Shown here one piece after another: positions 46,173 to 59,960 of a stretch of DNA of 64,000 nucleotides. The number at the start of each line of letters is the position of its first letter. The stretch's first letter is position 1. The position numbers and the translations under genes are program-made. Source of the DNA: Rattus norvegicus. Its lineage: Eukaryota > Chordata > Mammalia > Rodentia > Muridae. Under the pieces are notes generated by a model. That model had not been told where the DNA came from. It was given only the letters and a program-made list of their open reading frames with translations, and did not search any database. The stretch covers positions 930,001 through 994,000 of the forward strand of contig NC_086040.1 in NCBI RefSeq assembly GCF_036323735.1, written 5' to 3'.

Positions 46173-49100
46173 TTATTTTATTTTATTTTTGTAATCTTTA
46201 TTAACTTGAGTATTTCTTATTTACATTTCGATTGTTATTCCCCTTCCCAGTTTCCGGGCCAACATACCCCTAACTCCTTCCCTTCCCCTTTTATATGGGC
46301 TTCCCCTCTCTATCCTCCCCCCATTACCAACCTTCCCCAAACAATCACGTTCACTGGGGGTTCAGTCTTGGCAGGGCCAAGGGCTTCCCCTTCCATTGGT
46401 GCTCTTACTACGCTATTCATTGCTACCTATGAGGTTGGAGCCCAAGGTCAGTCTTTGGCTCCAGTCCCTGGAAGCTCTGGTTGATTGGCATTGTTGTTCA
46501 TATGGGATCCTGAGCCCCTTCAGCTCTTCCAGTCCTTTCTCTGATTCCTTCAGCAGGGGTCCTATTCTCACTTCAGTGGCTTGCTGCTGGCATTCGCCTC
46601 TGTATTTGCTGTATTATGGCTGTGTCTCTCAGGAGCGAGCTACATCCGGTTCCTGTGAGCCTGCATTTTGCTTCATCCATCTTATCTAATTGGGTGGCTG
46701 TATATGTATGGGCCATATGTGGGGCAGGCTCTGAATGGGTGTTCCTTCTGCCTCTGTTCTAAACTTTGCCTCCCTATTCTCTGCCAAGGGTATTCTTGTT
46801 TCCCTTTTAAAGAAGGAGTGAAGCATTCACATTTTGGTCATCCTTCTTGAATTTCATGTGTTCTGTGCATCTAGGGTAATTCAAGCATTTGGACTAATAG
46901 CCACTTATCAATAAGTGCGTACCACGCGTGTTTTTCTGTTATTGGGTTACCTCACTCTGGATGGTATTTTCCAATTCCCTCCATTTGTCTATGAATTTCA
47001 TAAAGGCATTGTTTTTTGATAGCTGAGTAATTTTTCATTGTGTAGATGTACCATATTTTCTGTATCCATTCCTCTGTTGAAGGGCATCTGGGTTCTTTCC
47101 AGCTTCTGGCTATTATAAATAAGACTGCTATGAACATAGTGGAGCACGTGTCTTTGTTATGTGTTGGGGCATCTTTTGGGTATTTGCACAAGAGAAGTAC
47201 AAGTGGGTCCTCAGGTAGTTCAATATCCAATTTTCTGAGGAACCTCCAGACTGATTTCCAGAATGGTTGTACCAGTCTGCAATCCCACCAACAATGGAGG
47301 AGTGTTCCTCTTTCTCCACATCCTCACCAGCATTTGCTGTCAACTCTGTTTTTGATCTTAGCCATTCTGACTGGTGTGAGGTGAAATTTCAGGGTTGTTT
47401 TGATTTGCATTTCCCTTATGACTAAAGATGTTTAGTCTTTAGGTGTTTCTCAGCCATTCGGCATTCCTCAGCTGTGAATTCTTTGTTTAGCTCTGAACCC
47501 CATTTTTTAATAGGGTTATTTATCTCCCTGCGGTCTAACTTCTTGAGTTCTTTGTTTATTTTGGATATAAGCCCTCTGTCTGTTGTAGGATTGGTAAAGT
47601 TCTTTTCCCAATCTGTTGGTTGCCGCTTTGTCCTAACAACAGTGTCCTTTGCCTTACAGAAGCTCTGCAGTTTTATGAGATCCCATTTGTCCATTCTTGA
47701 TCTTAGAGCATAAGCCATTGGTGTTTTGTTCAGGAAATTTTCTCCAGTGCCCATGTGTTCCAGATGCTTCCCTAGTTTTTCTTCTATTAGTTTGAGTGTA
47801 TCTGGTTTGATGTGGAGGTCCCTGATCCACTTGGACTTATGGTTTGTACAGGGTGATAAGCATGGATCGATCTGCATTCTTCTACATGTTGACCTCCAGT
47901 TGAATCAGCACCATTTGCTGAAAATGCTATGGATGGTTTTGGCTCCTTTGTCAAATATCAAGTGACCAATAGGTGTGTGGGTTTATTTCTGGGTCTTCAA
48001 TTCTATTCCACTGGTCTATCTGTCTGTCTCTGTACCAATACCATGCAGTTTTTTATCACTATTGCTCTGTAATACTGCTTGAGTTCAGGGATAGTGATTC
48101 CCCCAGAAGTCCTTTTATTGTTGAGGATAGTTTTAGCTATCCGGGGTTTTTTGTTATTCCAGATGAATTTGCAAATTGTTCTGTCTAACTCTCTGAAGAA
48201 TTGGATTGGTATTTTGATGGGGATTGCATTGAATCTGTAGATTGCTTTTGATAAAATGGCCATTTTTACTATATTAATTCTGCCAATTCATGAGCATGGG
48301 AGATCTTTCCATTTTCTAAGATCTTTAATTTCTTTCTTCAGATTCTTGAAGTTCCTATCATACAGATTTTAACTGCTTGGTTAAAGTCAGACCAAGGTAT
48401 TTTATATTATTTGGGACTATTATGAAGTGTGTCGTTTCCCTAATTTCTTTCTCAGCTTGTTTCTCTTTTGTGTAGAGGAAGACTACTGATTTATTTGAGT
48501 TAATTTTATACCCAGCCACTTTGCTGAAGTTGTTAATCAGCTTTAGTAGTTCTCTGGTGGAACTTTTAGGATCACTTAAATATACTATCATATCATCTGA
48601 AAATAGTGATATTTTGATTTCTTCTTTTCCAATCTGTATCCCCTTGATCTCCTTTTGTTGTCTGATTGCTCTGGCTAGAACTTCAAGAACTATATTGAAT
48701 AAGTAGGGAGAGAGTGGGCAGCCTTGTCTAGTTCCTGATTTTAGTGGGATTGCTTCAAGTTTCTCTCCATTTAGTTTAATGTTAGTGACTGGTTTGCTGT
48801 ATGTGGTTTTTACTATGTTTAGGTATGGGCCTTGAATTCCTATTCTTTCCAGGACTTTTATCATGAAGGGGTGTTGAATTTTGTCAAATGCTTTCTCAGC
48901 ATCTAATGAAATGATCATGTGGTTTTATTCTTTCAGTTTGTTTATATAATGGATCACGTTGATGGTTTTCCGTATATTAAACCATTCCTGCATGCCTGGG
49001 ACGAAGCCTACTTGATCATGGTGGATGATTGTTTTGATGTGCTCTTGGATTCGGTTTGCCAGAATTTTATTGAGTATTTTTGCATCGATATTCATAAGGG

Positions 49101-52100
49101 AAATTGGTCTGAAGTTCTCTTTCTTTGTTGGGTCTTTGTGTGGTTTGGGTATAAGAGTAATTGTGGCTTCATAGAAGGAATTTGGTAGTGCTGCATCTGT
49201 TTCAATTTTGTGGAATAGTTTGGATAATATTGGTATGAGGTCTTCTATGAAGGTCTGATAGAATTCTGCATTAAACCCATCTGGACCTGGGCTCTTTTTT
49301 GTTGGGAGACCTTTAATCACTGCTTTTATTTCCTTAGGAGTTATGGGGTTGTTTAAATGGTTTATCTGTTCCTGATTTAACTTTAGTACCTGGTATCTGT
49401 CTAGGAAATTGTCCATTTCCTGCAGATTGTCAAGTTTTGTTGAATATAGGCTTTTGTAGTAAGATCTGATGATTTTTTGAATTTCCTCTGATTCTGTAGC
49501 TATGTTTCCCTTTTCATTTCTGATTTTTTTTTAATTTGTACACACTCTCTGTGTCCTTTCCTTAGTCTGGCTAAGGGTTTATCTTATCAAAATCTTGTTG
49601 ATTTTCTAAAAGAACCAACTTTTGGTTCTGTTGATTCTTTCTATGGTTCTTTTTGTTTCTACTTGGTTGATTTCAGCTCTGAGTTTTATTATTTCCTGCC
49701 TTCTACTCCTCCTGGGTGTATTTCCTTGTTTTTGTTCTAGAGCTTTTAGGTATGCTGTCAAGCTGCTGACATATGCTCTCTCCTGTTTCTTTCTGCAGGC
49801 ATTCAGAGCTATGAGGTTTCCTCTTAGCACAGCTTTCATTGTGTCCCACAAGTTTGGGTATGTTGTACCTTCATTTTCATTAAATTCTAAGAAGTCTTTA
49901 ATTTCTTTATTTCTTCCTTGACCAGGTTATCATTGAGTAGAGCATTGTTCAACTTCCATGTATATGTGGGTGTTCTTCCCTTATTGTTATTGAAGACCAG
50001 CTTTAGGCCGTGGTGGTCTGATAGCACGCATGGGATCATTTCTATCTTTCTGTATCTGTTGAGGCCCGTTTTATGACCAATTATATGGTCAAGTTTGGAG
50101 AAAGTACCATGAGGTGCTGAGAAGAATGTTTATCCTTTTGCTTTAGGATAGGATGTTCTATAAATATCTGTTAAGTCCATTTGCTTCATAACTTCTCTGT
50201 CTGTCTATGTCTCTGTCTAATTTCTGTTTCCATGATCTGTCCATTGATGAGAGTGGGGTTTTGAAATCTACTATTATTGTGTGAGGTGCAATGTGTGCTT
50301 TGAGGTTTAGTAAGGTTTCTTTTATGTATCTAGATGTCCTTGTATTTGGAGCATAGATATTTAAGATTGAGAGTTCATTTTGGTGGACTTTTCCTTTGAT
50401 GAATATGAAGTGTCCTTCCTTATCTTTTTTTGATGACTTTTAGTTGCAAATCGATTTTATTCAATATTAAAATGGCTACTCCAGCTTGCTTCTTCAGACC
50501 ATTTGCTTAGAAAGTTGTTTTCTAGCCTTTCACTCTGAGGTAGTGTCTGTCTTTGTCTCTGAGGTGTGTTTCCTGTAGGCAGCAGAATGCAGGGTCCTTG
50601 TTGGGTATCCAGTTTGTTAATCTATGTCTTTTTATTGGGGAGTTGAGGCCATTGATGTTGAGAGATATTAAGGAATAGTGATTATTGCTTCCTGTTATAT
50701 TCATATTTGGATGTGAGATTATGTTTGTATGCTTTTCTCCTCTTTGTTTTGTTGCCAAGATGATTAGTTTCTTTCTTTTTCTAGGGTGTAGCTTGCCTCC
50801 TTATGTTGGGCTTTACCATTTATTATCCTTTGTAGGGGTGGAGTTGTAGAAAGATATAATGTAAATTTGGTTTTGTAATGGAATATCTTTTCTCCATCTA
50901 TGTTAATTGAGAGTTTTGCTTGATACAGTATCCTGGGATGGCATTTGTGTTCTCTTAGGGACTGTATGACATCTGTCCAGGATCTTCTGGCTTTCATAGT
51001 CTCTGGTGAGAAGTCTGGTGTGATTCTGATAGGTCTGCCTTTATATGGTACTTGACCTTTTTCCCTTACTGCTTTTAATATTCTTTCTTTGTTTTGTGCA
51101 TTTGCTGTTTTGACTATTATGTGACGGGAACATTTTCTTTTCTGGTCCAGTCTATTTGGACCTTTGTAGGCTTCTTGTATGTTTATGGGTATCTCTTTCT
51201 TTGGTTAGGGAAGTTTTCTTCTATGATTTTGTTGAAGATATTTACTGGTCCTTTGAGTCTTCACTCTCTTCTATACCTATTATCCTTAGGTTTGATCTTC
51301 TCACTGAGTCTTGGATTTCCTGTATGTCTTGGACCAGTAGCTTTTTTTTCTGTTTTACAATATTTTTGACAGTTGTGTTGATGATTTCTATGGAATCTTC
51401 TGCTCCTGAGATTCTTTCTTTTATCTCTTGTATTCTGTTGGTGATGCTTGTATCTACAGCTCCTTGTCTCTTCCTTTGGTTTTTATATATCCAGAGTTGT
51501 TTCCCTGTGTCATTTTTTTATTGCTTCTACTTCCATTTTTAATTCCTTCACCTGTTTGTATTTTCCTGGAATTCTTTCAGGGATTTTTGTGATTCCTCTC
51601 TATGGGCTTCTACTTGTTTATTTATGTATTCGTGCGTCTCTCTAAGGGAGATCTTCATGTCTTTCTTGAAGTCCTCCAGCATCATGATCAAATGTGATTT
51701 TAAGTCTAGATCTTGATTTTCTGGTGTGTTTGGATATTCCATGTTTGTTTTGATGGGAGAATTGGGCTCCGATGATGCCATGTAATCTTGGTTTCTGTTG
51801 CTTGGGTTCCTGCGCTTGCCTCTCGCCATCAGATTATCTCTGGTGTTACCTTGTTCTGCTATTTCTGACAGTGGCTAGACCGTCCTATAGGCCTGTGTGT
51901 CAGGAGTGCAGTAGACCTGTTTTCCTGTTTTCTTTCAGACAGTTATGGGGACAGAGTGTTCTGTTTTCGGGCGTGTAGTTTTTCCTATCTACAGGTCTTC
52001 AGTTGTTCCTGTGGGCCTGTGTCCTGAGTCCACCAGGCAGATCCCTTGGAGCAGAAAAGTTGGTCTTAACGTGTGGTCCTGCAGCTCAAGTTGATTGTGG

Positions 52101-52331
52101 GGGCTGCTCTTGAGATCTCCATGAGGGCGGCAACCAGGAGAGCCTGCCCCGCCTTTTCTGGGAGCCCCCATGCACTGGAGTCCCAGATGGCGTTAGGTGT
52201 TTTCCTCTGGAGTCAGAAATGTGGGCAGAGTGTAGTCTCCTCTGGCTTCCCAGGCGTGTCTGTCCCTCTGAAGGTGCAGAGAACTGTTGACAGGTTCCTG
52301 ACTTCACGTCTGGGTGGTGTCTGGACTGCCT
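46173..52331 (-). mobile_element. Inner, near-full-length L1 (6159 bp)
   Basis: Flanked by the exact 15-bp duplication GTCCTGCATTTCTTT (46158-46172 and 52332-52346). From the left: T-rich tail, 3'UTR (to about 46920), ORF2 (about 46950-50758), ORF1 (about 50764-51829, initiating MARGKRRNPSNRNQDY), and about 500 bp of 5'UTR. ORF2 keeps the endonuclease start, the reverse transcriptase region and the Cys-rich end, but is split into at least seven frames. The catalytic box reads FSDD rather than FADD. It is not competent as it stands. Confidence 0.94.
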
Positions 52332-52346
52332 GTCCTGCATTTCTTT

Positions 52347-53105
52347 AAGGGAGTTCTTTATGTCCTTCTGAAAGTCCTCCATAATTATAATAAAATGTGA
52401 TTTTAAATCTAAATCTTGCTTTTCTGATATGGTTGGATATCCAGTATTTGCTTTGGTGGAAGAACTGGGCTCTGATGATGTAAAGTATTCTTCGTTTCTG
52501 TTGCATAACTTCTTGCTCTTGCCTCTTGCCTTTGGGTTGTTTCTGGTGTTTCCTTGCCTTCCTGTTTCTGAGAATGGCTTGACTCTCCTGTAGGCCTTTG
52601 TTTCAGCACTCCTGTAGAACTGTTTTCTTTCAGCCTTTTCTGATCACAGGTGCTCTGATGTCCAGTGTGTAGGCACTCCTGGAGACTGTCTTTCAGTTCT
52701 AGGCATGGGCAGGAATCAGAAGGGTCCTGCCCCGTACAGCTCCTACGTTTTGCACCCAGGGAGCACAGTTGGCACTGTGCTATTCCCTCTTTGGTTGGGA
52801 ATGTGGGTAGAGGGTAGTCTTCTCTGACTTCTCAGGAATGTCCACACTCCTGATGTTTCTCTCCCAAGTGATTTTGGTACAGGGAACTGTTTGGCCGGTT
52901 CAATTCAGTTCTGGGTGCAGACCAGAATTACAGATACCTGCTGCTAACTTACTATATTTCTGTGTCCAGAGGCACTGTGCAGTTTCTTCTTGGACCAGGG
53001 ATGCAGGCAAAGGTGGGCAGAAGTGGCAGTCTGTCCTGTGGTCTCAGGATGTATGCATTTCTGGGTGTTCAGCTCTCTTCCCCATGCGATTTTTCCCAAA
53101 GCAAC
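52347..53105 (-). mobile_element. Outer L1, part 2 (ORF1 N-terminus and 5'UTR)
   Basis: Continues the element of 44547-46172. The text reads [17 protein letters not shown] on the minus strand, then the N-terminal ORF1 region (to about 52535) and a GC-rich 5'UTR related to 27670-28330. Confidence 0.85.
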
Positions 53106-53165
53106 TCTTATAAATTTAACATTTAACTGGGGCTAGCTTATAGGTTCAGAGGTTCAGGCCAATAT

Positions 53166-53695
53166 TGAAAGGTAAAAGTTTTAAAGTTGGCCCCCTAGAC
53201 ACATAGTTAGAGCAGAAGAAACAGGTTAGGCCTCAGAATTGTATGTTCCAAGAAGCTTCTCCTAGGAACTAGTGTACCATAGAGTTAATCTTGAGAAGGA
53301 GGAAACATCTTTCTCCCAGAAGCTAGCTGACCATAAATCTTAGAGAACAATCTTGAGAAGCAAGACGCTTCTCCTAGGAATTAGCAGACCATGAAGTTAA
53401 ACAATCTTGAAAAACAGAGTTTTTCCTTGTGATTGTTCACTGTTATTCTACACACTTTCCAATGATGCCATCCCTGCCCCCTCGGTTGTGGTTTCTCCCT
53501 TTAAATACCCTTTCTCCCAGCCTCTGGGGGTTGAACCCCACTGCCCCTGCGTGGGATACGAGTCTCAACCCCAGTGCACTGGTTCCCGTTAATAAACCTC
53601 ATGTGATTACAGCAAGGACGGTCTCATGTGAGTTCTTGGGGGGTCATGTCATCCTAAGACTTGAGCAAGGGTCTCCCCGCTCTAGGGGTCTTTCA
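53166..53695 (+). mobile_element. Solo LTR, ERV1 (gammaretrovirus-like)
   Basis: Termini TGAAAGG...GTCTTTCA are short inverted repeats, flanked by the 4-bp duplication ATAT (53162-53165 and 53696-53699), as expected for class I LTRs. U3 has about three copies of a ~60-nt unit (TTCTCCTAGGAA... AATCTTGAGAA, 53245-53420). A TATA-like TTTAAATA lies near 53502, and the polyadenylation signal AATAAA at 53591-53596. No internal region remains. Confidence 0.85.
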
Positions 53696-53699
53696 ATAT

Positions 53700-56145
53700 C
53701 ATGAATAGGAGAGTATGGTAGCTTCTAGGTAGGCACGGTGCAGGAGGAACTGAGAGTTATATATCTTCTGAAGGCTGCTAGGGAAGGACTGGCAAGCAAT
53801 ACATGTTCTTGACCACTGAAGTCTTTATCCAGCCTCCAAGCTTTTCCTTTTCTTTAATATCCACAGCCTTTGTTTTAGGTGACTGCAGATCTTGTCAATT
53901 TGACAATCAATGTGAACAATAACATGAGAGCACTGACTATGTGAACCAGTCACAAGAGAAGCAAAATTGAATGATTGCATTAAACAAAGTCCGTAAAGAA
54001 AATAGATACATAGGAGAATAGAGAATATTGTCAGGGAAGAATGTAGTCTTGGAACAATGAAAATCTTAGAAACAGAAAGAGTCAGGGAATGAATGATGGG
54101 CAGAATGTAGACTTGAAGAACTCATGAGTAGGGGTAGTGGATCAATTATGTAGTGTTACACATTAGTTAATAATAAATTACATCTTCAAAATAGTGGGAA
54201 TAGCAATATAGAGTTTTATGTGTGCGTAGACCTGAATTTAAGCTTCAGCACTGGTATGAGGTATAGCAGGGGAGGACAAGAAGGAGAAAGAAAATGGAGA
54301 AGGGGAAAGGAAAATAGAAGGGAACAGGTAGAGTAGAATGGGGGAAAGAGAAGGAGAGAATGGGAGGAAGAGGAAGTGGAGAAAAGGAAGGAGGGACAAG
54401 AAAAGGATGGAATAGGTAGAGTAGGAGACAGTGGCATGGACTAAGATAACAAATGTTACATGTGATTTTTTTATTTTTAAAATTACATTTATTCTATTTA
54501 CTCATTTCATTGTGTATATGTGGCATCCTTACTCCTAGATAAGACAGTACTGCCAATGGATCATCAAAAGGTACAGAAATGAACCATTTCAGAGATGGTA
54601 TCAGGGAATAACATCTGCTTTATTTTAAGTAACTATTAAGTACTATTAACTATGTATATAGTGGAAACCTATTGACAGTGATTTCTTAGCACATTGCTTT
54701 GAATTGGAGAGTGAAAGATCATAACACCAGGGTCTCTATGCAGAAGATGCATATATAAGGAGACATGGAGAGGGCAGATTCACGAGCAGACCAGGTACTG
54801 TGTTTTCTTTTCTGGGAATACTCAGAAACACAGTGTGTCATCCTTCTCATATAGTATGCCAGGTAGCCTGGCCGCGGGGGTCATGCTTGCATTTTCCCCA
54901 CATTGTGTGTGTTCGTATGGATGTAAAAATCTGAGTCTGTTCTCTCTACTATATGGATCCTGGCATTGAACTCAGGCCATTAGTTTTGGAAACAGGCACC
55001 TTTACCTACTCAGCCATAGTATATTTTGTCACTTTTTAAAAAAACTAACTACAAGAGCAAGTTCTACTATATTGAGAAACCTAAGAATAGTGCCATCACT
55101 ATCATATATAATTCAAGATCATAGTCAACTGAAGAATAGGTTTTTTTCAACTATCCACCATGCTCCCAGCATTCCACTTTGCTCATAATGAGCTGAAGAA
55201 TTATAAAGAGGAAAGTTTCAAATGGTTAAATGAAAACTAATAACTTGGCAAGGAATTAGTGGAGTGTGCTAATGGAAAAAATGATCAGTGATGTATTTAT
55301 TACCTCAGTACCTTTGTAGGATTACTCAAAATTTGAGTAATAGACTTTAGAAAATGTATTTCAGCCCTTGAATGTTTTCTCCTGCCATTGGAAAGAAAGG
55401 GAAAGCTATGGCAGCTATAAAAAAAAGTTCAGGCAACTGCTTGACCTGCAGCCATTTTCCTCCTGGCAAAGGCACCTTTATCATAATGAGAAAGAAGCAT
55501 CAAGAAATACTGTCATAGATCCTATTATAATCACAATTAGCTCTGCTCTGACCTTATAGATAATAAGCTCAGAAGCCAATACTGATCACCTGTGCAATCA
55601 AAATGTAGAGAATTTATTTATCTGAATGGGGAACAGCAAATAAGCCACTAATGCACACTATCAAAGTATTCTGTGTTAATGCTTAGTGAAATAAAAATTA
55701 TGCAACACTCTATTCAGTGTGTTTGTGTAATAACCTGTAATGAATAATATAGCAACTCATAAAATGCTTTAAAAACTATGAAGGCTATATAGCTTTATGT
55801 TATCACAGGGTAAAGACTGCCTATGATTATTTACTACAGGTAACTTTAATATATTAAAGACAATGCAACTGTGTGTCTTAAGAAATAGAATCCATGATGT
55901 TAAACACTCAGAGACACATTGCTTTTCCTCAGTGTTTTTTACTCATACTTATCTCTGATGTCTATAAAATGACTGGTAATACATTACTTTGGGTACAAGA
56001 GAAAAAGCTCGGACAAACTGTAAGACTACAGTTTAAGCCCTAAGCCACATGAGTCTTATTTACAAAAGCCCAGCCTGTAATCTCAGGGCTAAGCAGTCAG
56101 ATCTCTGAAATAAGTGTATCCATTTGATAAACCAGTCTAGCCTGC

Positions 56146-56184
<39 letters not shown>

Positions 56185-56527
56185 GGGGGGGTGAAGGAGA
56201 GGGAGAGGGATGGATAGACAGGACAGACGGACAGACATGGGGGCACTACTCATCACTATCATGCACTCAAAAAGAAAAAAATATCCTACTCAGTATGTAG
56301 CTTAGTGGTAAGAGTGTTTTGCACAACATGCCCAAGTTCCATTTGTGTTGCTGTGGCAAGCACCATGACCAAAAGTAACTTGTGGAGGAAACAGTTTGAT
56401 TCAGAGGGTAGTCTATCATCCCATATGAGAGAAGTCAGAGCAGAAACTCCAACACAGAAAACTAAAGGAAAGGAACTGATACAAAGGCCTTGAAGGAACA
56501 CCACTTACTAGCTTGCTCTTCAAGTCT
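53700..56527. repeat. Intergenic with diverged SINEs and simple repeats
   Basis: No gene. 54250-54440 is GA-rich; about 54885-55018 is a reversed B3 (gaactcaggccattag, ctactcagccatagt). A (CA)n tract lies at about 56151-56180, followed by GA/GACA repeats. About 56335-56515 is an LTR-like repeat (gttgctgtggcaagcaccatgacc). Confidence 0.45.
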
Positions 56528-56711
56528 TTTTTTTAAAGATTTATTTAATATATATAAGTACACAGTAGTTGTCTTGTGTCAGACACAAAAGAAGCAAGCA
56601 CCAGATCCCATTACAGATGGTTGTGAGCCACCATGTGGTTGCTGGGAATTGAACTCAGGACCTCTAGAAGAAGAGTCACTGCTCTTAACCACTGAGCCAT
56701 CTCTCTAGCCC
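56528..56711 (-). mobile_element. B2 SINE, minus strand
   Basis: Reverse B2 ending CACTGAGCCATCTCTCTAGCCC. Flanks TGCTCTTCAAGTCT and TGCTTTTCAAGTCT differ by one base. It splits the LTR-like repeat that continues to about 56815. Confidence 0.9.
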
Positions 56712-58480
56712 TGCTTTTCAAGTCTTGCTCAGTCTACTTCTTCATACAAGCCAGTGCCACAGTGAGCTAGGCCCTACTCCATTAGTCATTAGTGAAAGAA
56801 ACTTGCCCAATAAACCAATCTGATAAGGCATTTTAATTGTGGTTTCCTTTTTCAGATCTCCCAAGTTTGGGCTAAGCTTGCAAGAAAACAAAACTACACA
56901 GGTTCTCAGATCAATCCAGACACTCATAACACAGACAGACAGATGGACGGACGGACGAATGGACGAAAACACACACACACACACATCAGAATTAGAACTA
57001 GACAACTACCTTTAAAGTGTTTTGTTTTAAAAACTGTTTTAAAGACCTATTTGTTTCTATTCTCTTGAAGATATCATGAAGAGAAGAAATCCTAAAACAT
57101 CTAACTTTAATAACTGAGATGAACATCCAAGACTGCCAAGAAAAGCAAAGATTAGTAGTCATTTCAACAAGTAATCAAAGTCATGTTCTATCATCTAAAA
57201 AGAGAAGACATAGTTGTTCTCAAAATAACTGTGTTGTTCTCACAGGAGAGAAGGATGTCTAGGGTACACAGACATGCATGCCTGAAGGTGGAATTTAGAT
57301 TTATTTGCAACTAAAATTCAGGAGGTGAAAATATCCGTTCTTCTGCCCATGCCTAAGATCAATTGTCTCTCAACAGCCTTCACTTGACGTTCCTTATCCC
57401 CTCTCTCCTTTTTTTCTTCCCTCTTCTCTTCGTATGAGAAAACTGAATGATCTCACCTCCATCACCCTGAGATACTTTGCCTCTGGCAAGTAAGTAACCT
57501 ACTGTGCCAAAATGGAAAATGTGTACACATGTCCTGTGCAGCAGTATAGTTAGCAATAGTTTGCATAAAAGTGTTATTATTAAGAGTTCTTCCTATAGTT
57601 TGAAAAGAAAAAAAAATTCCAGTAAGGTCCTATTATGGGAAATAAGGTTCCAAAAAGATAGTAACTTCCCACATTATGGCATTCCTAGAATGCACAAGTT
57701 CCTGGGGTTTTTGCACATACACATCCAAAACAAACAAAAACAGGAACATACACACTATATTGTACATTGCCAAATATGACATGACCATGGTGGGAATGGT
57801 GTGACATGGTTCCCATCCCTGGAACAGAGGCAACAGGGCTTGGGCCTCCATGAGTATTGATGGTTGCTACAGGTGTTAAGGCTTGTTTGTATAATAGTGT
57901 ACATATTTTTCACATTCCTCCTTCAAGGAATTTCCCTTCTTCCAAGGTTAGTGACTACATGATAATCAGAGACAGCACAAGTCTAGGTTTCAGGTGCATG
58001 TCTATGTCTTAGAAAATGGTAGAACACTTCAGGTCAGCCCTTAAGGCTGTGGAAAAGAACACTGAAAACACGCGTTCAAAAATACATATTTTCTCAAATA
58101 TGTAAAATATAAGGATTCAATATAAATTGTATAAGGAGCTTTACAGATCTAAAGGAACATATGCTGCTGAACACTGAGCCAGCTTGTCAGAAATATATTA
58201 AGAAGGAAATAAAAGATTTAAGGAGTGGTAACTGCAGGACAGGATTCCACCCAGCTAAGTATTTTTTGTTGTTTGTTTGCAAAGACAAGTCGGTTCCTGA
58301 GTTCAAGATAATCTTTGGACAGAGGGATTTTAAGTCTGGAGTAGTTTCAGGACTGGGTCCCACCCAGCTATCTGTGCTTGTGCTTGCTGTTTCTAAGAAT
58401 CAATGAGCTGGGGTCATGTGATACTGATTCATGGAATAATCAAAAGGGAACCTAGGGTAATGACTGAATTGATTTGTAAA
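56712..58480. other. Intergenic
   Basis: Short (GACG)n and (CA)n tracts near 56930-56990. Otherwise no gene or clear repeat. 58200-58450 may be LTR-derived. Confidence 0.3.
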
Positions 58481-58605
58481 TAAAAAAACTAGGCTTTTGA
58501 CCTGAAAGAGATAAGCTATCCAGAGAAGTTTTAGAATAGAATAGCAAGAGAAAGCTATGTTGAGCAGAGCACACAGAGGAGGGTCTGAGAAGCTATCTTA
58601 AGCAG

Positions 58606-58608
<3 letters not shown>

Positions 58609-58685
<77 letters not shown>
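58609..58685. repeat. (AG)n microsatellite, 77 nt pure
   Basis: Uninterrupted AG dinucleotides, likely polymorphic. Confidence 0.98.
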
Positions 58686-58689
<4 letters not shown>

Positions 58690-58782
58690 GAAACCTGTCT
58701 TGAGCAGAACACAGGTTGTCAGCTTGTAACCCACAATTTGACTTTGAGTCTCTCCCAGACACCCCTTCTCTCAGGAACCCAT

Positions 58783-58787
<5 letters not shown>

Positions 58788-58817
<30 letters not shown>

Positions 58818-59251
58818 TAACTTGAGTATTTCTTATATACATTTCGAGTGTTATTCCCTTTCCCGGTTTCCGGGCAAACATCCCCCTCCCCCCTCCCCTT
58901 CCTTATGGGTGTTCCCCTCCCAACCCTCCCACCATTGCCGCCCTCCCCCCATAGACTAGTTCACTGGGGGTTCAGTCTTAGCAGGACCCAGGGCTTCCCC
59001 TTCCACTGGTGCTCTTACTAGGATATTCATTGCTACCTATGGGGTCAGAGTCCAGGGTCAGTCCATGTATAGTCTTTAGGTAGTGGCTTAGTCCCTGGAA
59101 GCTCTGGTTGCTTGGCATTGTTGTACTTTTGGGGTCTCGAGCCCCTTCAAGCTCTTCCAGTTCTTTCTCTGATTCCTTCAATAGGGGACCTATTCTCAGT
59201 TCAGTGGTTTGCTGCTGGCATTCGCCTCTGTATTTGCTGTATTCTGGCTGT
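58788..59251 (-). mobile_element. L1 3'UTR-only insertion
   Basis: A poly-T of about 28 nt and then reversed 3'UTR text. Exact 15-bp duplication AGGAACCCATCTCTT at 58773-58787 and 59252-59266. It was 5'-truncated at insertion, and the pure tail suggests a recent event. Confidence 0.94.
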
Positions 59252-59399
59252 AGGAACCCATCTCTTGCAGGCATAATGTTTCATAGTTTCATAGATATGA
59301 GAAACAAAGTTGTAAAAACAAGGTTTTGAGAAATACATCTGGTGGTCAGGATGCGTATGACAAACTTGTGACCTTTCTGAGAGATACACCTGACATCAG

Positions 59400-59960
59400 G
59401 TTGCCTATTGTTACGACAAAGTTTTGGTGATCAAGATATTGAGTCAGAAGACCAGGCTATTCTGACTGAGCTAAAGTTAAGACAAAACAAAAACAACTGT
59501 TCTTGGAAAGACACCCTACCCGTCCCTGTGGTAGATTCCAAGAACAACAACAAGATGTCATCCTGACCTTGCCCGACCACCCAGTTTCACCCCCACATCT
59601 AAGGGACGTGCCAACTTAGCCTTTTCCCAGCGATTCTCCAAGGCAGGGCTGGATGAGGAAAGTGAGCCAAGAACAGACCCTTGAGCAGGCCGGCCAATAC
59701 CTGATCAGATCCTTTGTCCTGTGTACCACCAATAGAATAGGTTAGCTAACCCTGTTGCTGAATTCTGCCCTCTGTAACAAATAAAAGTTGTGTGATTTTG
59801 GGTTCAGGGTTGCCTCTCCCTGTGTGGATGAGCAACCCCATGTATATGGATTAAAAACCTTATACCGTCATGCTATTGCAGTGGTCACTTTGTCAATCTG
59901 TGCTGTGTGGGTTGTGCTCTTGAGGTAAGGCCACTATGGGGTCTTAGAGCACTCTAAGCC
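59400..59960 (+). mobile_element. Probable ERV LTR
   Basis: Pyrimidine/CCAAT-bearing text, then AATAAA at 59780-59785, then a GT-rich U5-like stretch. The ends are not defined by a target duplication that I can see. Confidence 0.45.

Larger units (their letters stand above)
58481..59400 (+). mobile_element. LTR-like repeat, split by (AG)n and by an L1 insertion
   Basis: Text flanking the AG tract repeats itself (gagcagagcacacag / gagcagaacacagg), and 58717-58776 recurs reversed at 23811-23884. The host sequence resumes at 59267 after the L1 piece. Family not named. Confidence 0.4.

Noticed and set aside
46952..51829. Series of L1 open frames as possible host genes
   Set aside because: They are consecutive pieces of L1 ORF1/ORF2 in one broken element, with frameshifts between them.
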